6,786 bases of DNA, taken from contig CALNCD010000001.1 of assembly GCA_937874965.1 (NCBI GenBank), forward strand, positions 1 to 6,786, written 5' to 3'. This document shows positions 1-4,436 of the stretch, in pieces. The position numbers were made by a program, and so were the translations under genes. Position 1 is the stretch's first letter. Every line of letters starts with the position of its first letter. Origin of the DNA: an uncultured Erysipelotrichaceae bacterium (GTDB lineage Bacteria; Bacillota_I; Bacilli_A; Erysipelotrichales; Erysipelotrichaceae). The notes below the pieces were generated by a model. It had not been told where the DNA came from. It was given only the letters and a program-made list of their open reading frames with translations, and searched no databases.

Positions 1-275
1 GTGCTGTTTTTGTTCAACACAGACCGGTATCCGCCTTTTCCATAGTGTAGCGCTTTGTTGATACGTGCAATCGTCGTAGAGCTCATTTTGGTTTTCTCGA
101 TGATTTGTTCGTAGGTTAATCCTTGGTTGAGCAGGATTGCGACCTCCATACGGTCACTGAAGTCATTGATTTCCTTCATTGTGCAGAGATCTTCCAGAAA
201 GTTTTCACAGTCGCTCAGTGTTTCCAGTGAGAGCAATGCACGATAGAGCACTTCTTTTTTTTCGTCTTGGGTCAT
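1..275 (-). CDS. yerC: YerC/YecD family TrpR-like transcriptional regulator, C-terminus cut by the window edge
   Basis: I translated the minus strand from the ATG at 275-273. It gives 91 residues with no stop before the left edge, so the C-terminus is missing. The family (TrpR-related YerC/YecD) is about 100 residues long, so little is lost. The protein starts MTQDEKKEVLYRALLSL and is largely helical. Residues about 53-76 (LTYEQIIEKTKMSSTTIARI) form a helix-turn-helix, followed by the family tail ALHYGKGGYRSVL. An AGAGGTG ribosome-binding site lies 5 nt before the ATG. Family members bind DNA through the TrpR-like fold. Their target and any ligand are poorly known, and nothing here shows tryptophan control. 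In Bacillus subtilis yerC sits beside pcrB-pcrA-ligA, so similar genes may lie beyond the edge. The gene is divergent from the operon at 457, so it could act on the shared promoter region, but no operator was identified. Confidence 0.9.
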   Translation of the reverse strand, partial: MTQDEKKEVLYRALLSLETLSDCENFLEDLCTMKEINDFSDRMEVAILLNQGLTYEQIIEKTKMSSTTIARINKALHYGKGGYRSVLNKNS

Positions 276-293
276 GGGATCACCTCTGCCACA

Positions 294-322
294 ACTGTAC
301 CATAGTTCAATGTACTCAGCAA
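294..322 (-). promoter_or_regulatory. Candidate promoter for the yerC-like gene
   Basis: On the minus strand, TTGCTG (322-317) is followed after 17 nt by TACAGT (299-294), with TG one base before it (extended -10, TGGTACAGT). Each hexamer departs from consensus (3/6 and 4/6). The predicted start, near 287, would leave a leader of only about a dozen bases with the ribosome-binding site at its 5' end. That is possible but tight, so the call is weak. Confidence 0.35.
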
Positions 323-331
323 GGGAGTTTA

Positions 332-360
332 TTGACACTGTGCAGTGAATTTGCTACTAT
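332..360 (+). promoter_or_regulatory. Sigma-A promoter for the 457-3573 operon
   Basis: A perfect -35 hexamer TTGACA (332-337), a 17-nt spacer and a -10 hexamer TACTAT (355-360), with TG at 352-353 forming an extended -10 (TGCTACTAT). Transcription should start near 367, giving a leader of about 90 nt before the ATG at 457. This is the strongest promoter match in the window. It lies back to back with the candidate yerC promoter, with the two -35 elements about 10 bp apart. Confidence 0.75.
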
Positions 361-388
361 CTAGTGAATAGGGAGTGGTCATGTGAAA

Positions 389-415
389 ACACATTTGTGT
401 AAATTGAACCAATTT
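389..415. repeat. Two adjacent short inverted repeats in the leader of the CNNM/CBS gene
   Basis: ACACA-TT-TGTGT (389-400) is a perfect 5-2-5 dyad. It is directly followed by AAATTG-AAC-CAATTT (401-415), a perfect 6-3-6 dyad. Both lie about 20-50 nt downstream of the predicted start of the promoter at 332-360, a position that would suit a repressor operator. As RNA hairpins they would be weak (two-base loop; AT-rich stem). No known operator consensus was recognised, and short AT-rich dyads arise by chance. Confidence 0.3.
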
Positions 416-456
416 GAAAATCGTGTAAAACCGTTGATGTTCTGGGGTATTCCCTC

Positions 457-1719
457 ATGAGTGATATCGATGGCTGGCTGCTTGGCAGCGGTCTGATTTG
501 TTATTGTATTGCCGCAATCAGTTCAGGCGCTGAAGCTGCTTTGATGTTTCTGAATCAGAAAAAAGTTCAGGAGCTCGATCTGGATAATCCACGGATCAAG
601 CGTCTTAATCGGCTGGCACAGGATTATGAGAAAACGATGCTTGCCCTCTTAATTGCCAAGAATCTGTTCTTTATCGTCGGAATGCTTTCTTTAAGTTCCA
701 TTGTTCTGGGAGAGTTCAGCGGTATTCTGTCTGGTGTTGTTCTCGCTTGCCTGGTCTTGGGGTCCATTTTATTTGTCTTGGTTACCCCTCGTCTATTTGC
801 AAATTCACACTTTGAGCGTGCAGCCATTGGATTGAGTCGTTTTGTTCTTCTGATCAAAGGGGTTCTGACACCGCTGACTTGGCTTTTCTATCATTACCGT
901 CGTTTTTTAATCTGGCTGTTTCATCTCAAGAAAGGTGTATCCATTACTGAACGTGAATTGCTGGATTTCCTGGATGAGGCGAATAAAGAGGGAACTATTG
1001 AAGAACATGAGCGGGATTTAATCCAGTCCGCGATCGAATTTGAAGATCTTCAGGTTGAAGATGTGCTTACACCGCGAGTAGATCTCGTCGCAATCAAAGA
1101 TAATGCGAGTGCTGCTGAAATCGAAATGAAGTTTGTTGACAGTGGTTTCTCTCGGCTTCCGGTCTATGCTCAAGACATTGATCATATTATCGGTTTTATT
1201 CATATTAAGGATTTCTATCGCAAGATGATGCACCAGTCCATGTCCTTGAAGGAATGTCTGAAACCCGTTATTTATATTGCGCAGCAGATGTCGATTGCCA
1301 GTGTCTTGACGCAGCTTCAGATTGGTAAAACCCATATCGCAATCGTAATTGACGAGTATGGGGGAACGATGGGGATTGTGACTTTGGAAGATATCATTGA
1401 AGAGCTGGTGGGTGAGATCTGGGATGAGTATGATCAGGTAATCGAATATGTTGTTCCGCTTTCGGAGTCGAGTTATCTGGTAAATTGCGAACTGGGTTTG
1501 CAGAAGTTTTTTGATGAATTTGAACTTGATGAAGATTCAGATGCGTATGATGCAACATTGGTCAATGGGTGGTTGATTCAGGAAATGGGCCGGTTGCCTA
1601 AACCAGGGGACACCTTTGTTTTCAAGAACCTGACCATCGTTGTCATGCATGTCAATCATAAGAAAGTACTGGATATCCGTGTGGATGTGGAAAGTGAAAA
1701 GGGTAAAGACAATGAGTAA
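457..1719 (+). CDS. DUF21 (CNNM)/CBS-pair/CorC_HlyC membrane protein, hemolysin-family
   Basis: A 420-residue integral membrane protein with the full domain order of the CorC/HlyC/TlyC group. Residues 1 to about 190 are a DUF21/CNNM membrane domain with hydrophobic spans near 8-28, 61-82, 88-109 and 125-155. Next come two CBS domains (about 200-325; EDVLTPRVDL at 201-210, FSRLPVY at 231-237, IDEYGGTMGIVTLEDIIEEL at 318-337) and a C-terminal CorC_HlyC domain (about 350-412). Relatives are linked to Mg2+ or Co2+ export and divalent-cation tolerance; 'hemolysin' is a historical label. The SxAExA motif of the first helix is present (S23-A28), but the usual GE(I/L)xPK segment reads VLVTPR (about 107-112). 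The start at 457 has a modest GGGG ribosome-binding site 9 nt upstream. The next gene begins 8 nt inside this one. The family is certain; the ion is not known. Confidence 0.92.
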   Translation: MSDIDGWLLGSGLICYCIAAISSGAEAALMFLNQKKVQELDLDNPRIKRLNRLAQDYEKTMLALLIAKNLFFIVGMLSLSSIVLGEFSGILSGVVLACLVLGSILFVLVTPRLFANSHFERAAIGLSRFVLLIKGVLTPLTWLFYHYRRFLIWLFHLKKGVSITERELLDFLDEANKEGTIEEHERDLIQSAIEFEDLQVEDVLTPRVDLVAIKDNASAAEIEMKFVDSGFSRLPVYAQDIDHIIGFIHIKDFYRKMMHQSMSLKECLKPVIYIAQQMSIASVLTQLQIGKTHIAIVIDEYGGTMGIVTLEDIIEELVGEIWDEYDQVIEYVVPLSESSYLVNCELGLQKFFDEFELDEDSDAYDATLVNGWLIQEMGRLPKPGDTFVFKNLTIVVMHVNHKKVLDIRVDVESEKGKDNE

Positions 1720-3136
1720 TGCATTCAGTTGGTTTGAGAAAATAGCACAGATTCCGCATATGTCCTATCATGAACAAGCCCTCAGTGACTATATCGTTGC
1801 GTTTGCCAAGGCGCGAAATCTAAAGGTTATTCAGGATAAAGCAGGGAATGTGGTGGTGTTCAAACCGGCTTCTTCAGGATATGAGTCAGCTGCAACGACT
1901 ATCTTGCAGGCGCATCTTGATATGGTGGCTGAGAAAAACAAGAGCAGCAATCATGATTTTCTCGTCGATCCCATTGAGATTCAGATCGTGGATGGTGAGG
2001 TTTATGCCAACCAGACAACGCTTGGCGGTGATGATGGTGTCGGTGTTGCCTATATGCTTGCGATTCTTGATGATGATGCTTTGGTTCATCCTGCACTCGA
2101 ATGCGTATTTACTGTTCAGGAAGAGGTCGGTTTGAAGGGAGCAATGGCTTTTGATGCCAGTATTCTGACGGGTGTCAATTTTATTGGCCTAGACAGCAGT
2201 GGAGAGTCAACGACTGTTGTTTCTTCTTCAGGCGGTTCACGCAGTGATGTGATTGTCCCGGTGCATTTTGAAATCAATTCAGCACCGGTCCTTGAAGTGT
2301 TTATCAGCGGATTGCGTGGAGGACACTCAGGGGGTTCAATTGATTTGCAGCGGGCGAATTCATTAAAACTTGCAGGGATTCTTCTTTACCAGCTGGCGAA
2401 GAAACACACGCTTCGCCTGGTTGCCATTGACGGTGGATTGAAGGAGAATGCAATTGCGCGGGAAGCGACACTTCAGATTGCTTGTCTGGAAGATACAGCA
2501 GGGATTATTGATTCAGTGCATCAGATAACGTCTGAACTGAAGGCGCAGTATCACAGTGCTGATCCTGATCTCTCTATTACAGTTCATGAAATTGGTGCTG
2601 GCCGCTGTATGGATGAAGCCAGTACAATCCGTGTTGCCAATCTTCTTTTCATGCTGCCTTATGGCAGTCTTTATCGTGAATTAGCGATGGATAATCTAGT
2701 GGTTGCTTCCTCTAATTACGGAGTTGTCACGACTGATGAAGAGAATGTATCGATTCATCTGTCCACACGTGCAGCGCAAGCGTTTGTCTTAAACCAGATT
2801 CTGGATCAGATTGCTTTGCTGGCCCAGCTAAACAGCAGTGTGTTTACGCTTGTTTCCATTTACGGAGGGTGGCCGTATGCGGATAATTCCCCTCTGCGTG
2901 AGCGGCTGTTTAAAGTCTACGAAGAACTTCGCCACCAGCCGATGAGCATTGAAGCTACCCATGGCGGTTTGGAAATGGGTGTCTTTAAAGGTAAATTGCC
3001 GCATCTTGATATGATTTCATTAGGACCGATCACAACGGATATACATACACCGAACGAACATTTCAATCTAGCTTCGTTCGAGCGGACATACGAGGTTTTA
3101 GTCCATGTGATTCAAGACATAGGCCATCAGCGATGA
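1712..3136 (+). CDS. pepD: PepD-type aminoacyl-histidine dipeptidase (M20C metallopeptidase)
   Basis: A 474-residue cytosolic zinc dipeptidase of the M20C/PepD family (usual length about 480), which cleaves Xaa-His and other dipeptides. All the metal-site landmarks are visible: QAHLD (H68, D70), LGGDDGVG (bridging Asp at 107-108), the catalytic and ligand pair QEEVG (E137, E138), GLDSSGE (D161) and the C-terminal DIHTPNEH (H445). The lid-domain motif GGHSGG is at 203-208 and THGGLEMGVF at 416-425. I chose the ATG at 1712, not the in-frame ATG at 1640. The N-terminus MSNAFSWFEKIAQIPHMSYH then starts as in the family, and an AAGGG ribosome-binding site lies 8 nt upstream. The 24 extra residues from 1640 lie wholly inside the previous gene. 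It overlaps that gene by 8 nt (ATGAGTAA), which suggests translational coupling. No signal peptide. Confidence 0.92.
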   Translation: MSNAFSWFEKIAQIPHMSYHEQALSDYIVAFAKARNLKVIQDKAGNVVVFKPASSGYESAATTILQAHLDMVAEKNKSSNHDFLVDPIEIQIVDGEVYANQTTLGGDDGVGVAYMLAILDDDALVHPALECVFTVQEEVGLKGAMAFDASILTGVNFIGLDSSGESTTVVSSSGGSRSDVIVPVHFEINSAPVLEVFISGLRGGHSGGSIDLQRANSLKLAGILLYQLAKKHTLRLVAIDGGLKENAIAREATLQIACLEDTAGIIDSVHQITSELKAQYHSADPDLSITVHEIGAGRCMDEASTIRVANLLFMLPYGSLYRELAMDNLVVASSNYGVVTTDEENVSIHLSTRAAQAFVLNQILDQIALLAQLNSSVFTLVSIYGGWPYADNSPLRERLFKVYEELRHQPMSIEATHGGLEMGVFKGKLPHLDMISLGPITTDIHTPNEHFNLASFERTYEVLVHVIQDIGHQR

Positions 3137-3573
3137 ATATCAAAGCGCATTACCGGCCCTATTTCAGGATTGTGGGAGTGCTGATTCTTCCTTTATTGGC
3201 CTTAGGGTTCTATTCATGGTACTACCGCTCTTTTGCCAATGCTCAGATGTTTTCTGAATTATCAGCTGTCCTGGGCTATCGGAAGATGGTTGTTTCCGGA
3301 ATCAGCTACGTGTTGCTTACAATAGGGCTTTATCTGTTTATGGAGTACGAAAAGCTTTTTCCGACCTTTGAACATTTTCTGCTGAATATCCTGTATTTCA
3401 TGGTGATATGCACTGTGATTCAGTTTTTCTTTATTTTCGATCTGCCAGCTGATCTGCCCCGTCGTCTGCTTCTGTTCATAATTCAGGGGTTTCCGGTTCT
3501 GTTTGCAGTTGTTTTTCATTGTGCGTTACATGTGACGAAACACAGAAGCAAGAAGCTGCCATCCCATATTTGA
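3133..3573 (+). CDS. Small four-helix membrane protein of unknown function
   Basis: A 146-residue protein I do not recognise. It has four clear hydrophobic spans at about 11-31, 51-70, 81-102 and 112-133. The N-terminus (MNIKAHYRPYFR) and C-terminus (THRSKKLPSHI-like basic tail: TKHRSKKLPSHI) are both positively charged, so both ends are probably cytoplasmic. A short acidic/basic loop (DLPADLPRR) joins helices 3 and 4. There are no metal, nucleotide or catalytic motifs. Its ATG overlaps the pepD stop as ATGA, and the ribosome-binding site is poor, so translation probably depends on coupling to pepD. This linkage is the main reason to think it is a real gene. The topology recalls small DUF-type membrane proteins such as DUF3021, but I see no specific motif to support that assignment. 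Confidence 0.75.
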   Translation: MNIKAHYRPYFRIVGVLILPLLALGFYSWYYRSFANAQMFSELSAVLGYRKMVVSGISYVLLTIGLYLFMEYEKLFPTFEHFLLNILYFMVICTVIQFFFIFDLPADLPRRLLLFIIQGFPVLFAVVFHCALHVTKHRSKKLPSHI

Positions 3574-3677
3574 TGCAGACTTGAAGAGGCTGTTGAGCGT
3601 GTTGCGGGATGATGCAGTGTTTTGGCGGACTGGCGTAATCGTGAGAGCAAGGGTTCTGGAGTTGATGTGATTTAGGC
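3574..3677. other. Intergenic stretch with no recognised feature
   Basis: Between the stop of the four-helix protein and the candidate purE-leader promoter I find no convincing gene, terminator or repeat. The only ORF seen is a 9-codon reading frame at 3609 without a properly spaced ribosome-binding site. No hairpin followed by a T-run appears here, so the upstream operon has no dedicated terminator in this stretch. The first T-tailed hairpin downstream is at 3785-3815. Confidence 0.5.
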
Positions 3678-3706
3678 TTTACTCACCTGGAAAGGTATGC
3701 TAAACT
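3678..3706 (+). promoter_or_regulatory. Candidate promoter for the purine operon leader
   Basis: TTTACT (3678-3683), a 17-nt spacer and TAAACT (3701-3706), with TG at 3698-3699 making an extended -10 (TGCTAAACT). The hexamers match consensus at 4/6 each. The start would fall near 3713, so the transcript would begin a few bases before the AAGGAGGT of the 16-codon ORF and would include the whole riboswitch. The spacer contains a dyad, ACCT-GGAA-AGGT (3685-3696). No better promoter was found between here and the aptamer. Confidence 0.5.
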
Positions 3707-3729
3707 TAGGGTGAATTTAAGGAGGTCCT

Positions 3730-3780
3730 ATGACATTAACCAATGCTCGTTCATGCCCCATTCTTAATTCGACTGTTTAA
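3730..3780 (+). CDS. Putative 16-residue leader peptide upstream of the purine riboswitch
   Basis: The ATG at 3730 opens a 16-codon frame (MTLTNARSCPILNSTV) ending in TAA at 3778-3780. The case for translation is a textbook AAGGAGGT ribosome-binding site (3719-3726) with 3 nt before the ATG, and a candidate promoter about 20 nt upstream. The stop lies 4 nt before the 5' arm of the terminator at 3785-3809. A ribosome halted or terminating there would cover that arm. The peptide has no run of a single amino acid of the classical amino-acid attenuator kind. It has no signal peptide or membrane span, and I recognise no homologue. It could be a regulatory leader, a small protein, or a strong ribosome-binding site that arose by chance. 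Function is not assigned. Confidence 0.45.
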   Translation: MTLTNARSCPILNSTV

Positions 3781-3784
3781 ATTG

Positions 3785-3815
3785 ACACGGCATTTTTAGT
3801 AAGCTGTGTTTTTTT
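3785..3815 (+). terminator. Intrinsic terminator between the small ORF and the riboswitch
   Basis: The arms ACACGGC (3785-3791) and GCTGTGT (3803-3809) pair over 7 bp with one G-U wobble. The loop is 11 nt, and the T-run spans 3809-3815. It directly abuts the 5' strand of the aptamer's P1 helix (from 3817). It could end read-through from the 457-3573 operon, which has no other visible terminator. If the promoter at 3678 is real, it would instead act as a first attenuator in the purE leader, because every purE transcript must pass through it. Confidence 0.65.
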
Positions 3816-3816
3816 A

Positions 3817-3891
3817 ATTTATTTTGTATAACTGCAAAGAAATGGTTTGCGAGTCTCTACCTCACGCCTAACGTGAGACTACAAGATAAAT
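3817..3891 (+). ncRNA. Purine riboswitch aptamer, guanine class
   Basis: The sequence folds as the three-way-junction purine aptamer. P1 pairs 3817-3828 with 3880-3891 (12 bp, one G-U). J1/2 is TAACT. P2 is GCAAA/TTTGC (3834-3838 with 3846-3850) with L2 GAAATGG. J2/3 carries the conserved TCTACC (3856-3861). P3 is CTCAC/GTGAG (3861-3865 with 3873-3877), with loop GCCTAAC that may close by one more pair. The base equivalent to position 74 of the B. subtilis xpt aptamer is C3879 (GACTAC), which pairs with guanine or hypoxanthine; adenine riboswitches have U there. The position-51 U is kept (T3858), which argues against the 2'-deoxyguanosine variant. L3 is shorter than the usual 7 nt if the extra pair forms. 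It lies upstream of purE, as expected for feedback on IMP synthesis. Confidence 0.93.
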
Positions 3892-3918
3892 AGTTTTTAC
3901 TATTTTTCTGTGAGACTC
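3851..3918 (+). promoter_or_regulatory. Antiterminator pairing of the guanine riboswitch
   Basis: GAGTCTC (3851-3857), which includes aptamer J2/3 bases, is exactly complementary to GAGACTC (3912-3918), the 5' arm of the downstream terminator. Between them, 3884-3909 can fold into a hairpin (AAATAGT-TTTT-ACTATTT, extended past one T-T mismatch) that uses up the 3' strand of P1. This gives a consistent ligand-free state in which P1 is dismantled and the terminator arm is held away. Ligand binding locks J2/3 into the core and frees the terminator. The pairing is seen in sequence; the switching mechanism is inferred. Confidence 0.65.
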
Positions 3919-3933
3919 TTTGGAGTCTTTTTT
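3912..3933 (+). terminator. Riboswitch-controlled intrinsic terminator upstream of purE
   Basis: AGACTC (3913-3918), loop TTTG and GAGTCT (3923-3928) form a perfect 6-bp stem. G3912-T3929 can add a wobble pair, and the T-run continues to 3933. It ends before the purE ribosome-binding site, so it controls transcription, not translation. Its 5' arm is the partner of the aptamer segment 3851-3857, so terminator and antiterminator are mutually exclusive. The expected sense is OFF when guanine or hypoxanthine is bound. Confidence 0.85.
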
Positions 3934-3940
3934 GATTTTC

Positions 3941-3946
3941 AGGAGG
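3941..3946 (+). promoter_or_regulatory. Strong purE ribosome-binding site
   Basis: A perfect AGGAGG lies 4 nt before the purE ATG at 3951 and fixes that start. It lies outside the terminator stem, so the riboswitch does not appear to sequester it. Confidence 0.85.
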
Positions 3947-3950
3947 AAGC

Positions 3951-4436
3951 ATGGCAAAAGTAAAAGTATCGATAGTAATGGGTTCCAAGAGTGATCGGGA
4001 AACCATGGTGGCGTGTGAAAAGATTCTGGACAGCTTCAATGTTCCCTATGAGTGTTTGGTCGTCAGTGCTCATCGGACCCCCTTGAAGATGGTGGACTAT
4101 GCAACACAGGCGTTATCACGTGGGATAACGGTAATTATTGCTGCGGCAGGTGGAGCTGCCCATTTGCCTGGCATGATTGCTTCAATGACAGTATTGCCTG
4201 TCATCGGAGTCCCTATTCAGTCCAAGGCATTGAATGGCGTGGATTCCTTATACTCCATCGTACAGATGCCAGGAGGTGTTCCGGTTGCGACAATGGCAAT
4301 CGGTCAAGCGGGTGCCAAAAATGCAGCGTATCTGGCAATTTCTATTCTGGCGCTTGAGGACAAAGCACTTCAGGAGCACTATCGTGTGTATAAGGAAGAG
4401 CTGGCAGCCAGTGTCTGGGAGAATCAGTTCCAATGA
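3951..4436 (+). CDS. purE: 5-(carboxyamino)imidazole ribonucleotide mutase PurE (class I)
   Basis: A 161-residue cytosolic enzyme, the usual class I PurE length, that rearranges N5-CAIR to CAIR in de novo IMP synthesis. Signature motifs are all present: MGSKSD (10-15), SAHRTP (39-44, with H41 matching the catalytic histidine of bacterial PurE), the AIR-binding loop AAAGGAAHLPGM (64-75) and QMPGGVPVAT (105-114). The start is fixed by AGGAGG 4 nt upstream. It is the first gene after the guanine riboswitch and its terminator. Its stop overlaps the purK start as ATGA. The adjacent purK supports the bacterial N5-CAIR route over the direct AIR carboxylase (class II) activity. Confidence in the function is high. 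Confidence 0.97.
   Translation: MAKVKVSIVMGSKSDRETMVACEKILDSFNVPYECLVVSAHRTPLKMVDYATQALSRGITVIIAAAGGAAHLPGMIASMTVLPVIGVPIQSKALNGVDSLYSIVQMPGGVPVATMAIGQAGAKNAAYLAISILALEDKALQEHYRVYKEELAASVWENQFQ

Noticed and set aside
1018..1335. Long minus-strand and off-frame open frames across the coding genes (for example here, 3262-3519, 4701-5108 and 6525-6767).
   Set aside because: They lie fully inside genes with clear protein families, give low-complexity or motif-free proteins, and lack their own ribosome-binding sites.
1640..1711. An upstream in-frame ATG would extend PepD by 24 residues.
   Set aside because: The extension lies entirely inside the preceding gene in another frame and does not resemble the family N-terminus. 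The ATG at 1712 has a well-placed ribosome-binding site and starts like PepD.
3050..3055. CCGAAC, the core of the PurR box of Gram-positive bacteria.
   Set aside because: It lies inside pepD coding sequence, the flanking bases do not fit the box, and there is no second copy or nearby purine promoter.
3609..3638. Nine-codon reading frame (MMQCFGGLA) in the intergenic region.
   Set aside because: No properly spaced ribosome-binding site, no structure linked to it, and very short.
3782..3787. A perfect TTGACA just upstream of the riboswitch, a possible -35 for purE.
   Set aside because: At 16-18 nt downstream there is only CTGTGT, TGTGTT or GTGTTT, none a credible -10. The better TTTAAT at 3813 is about 25 nt away. 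A start there would also cut into the P1 5' strand. The hexamer overlaps the terminator stem.
3678..3950. A T-box or classical amino-acid attenuator in the purE leader.
   Set aside because: There is no T-box AGGGTGG-type motif, and the 16-codon ORF has no run of one amino acid. The second half of the leader is fully explained by a purine riboswitch.
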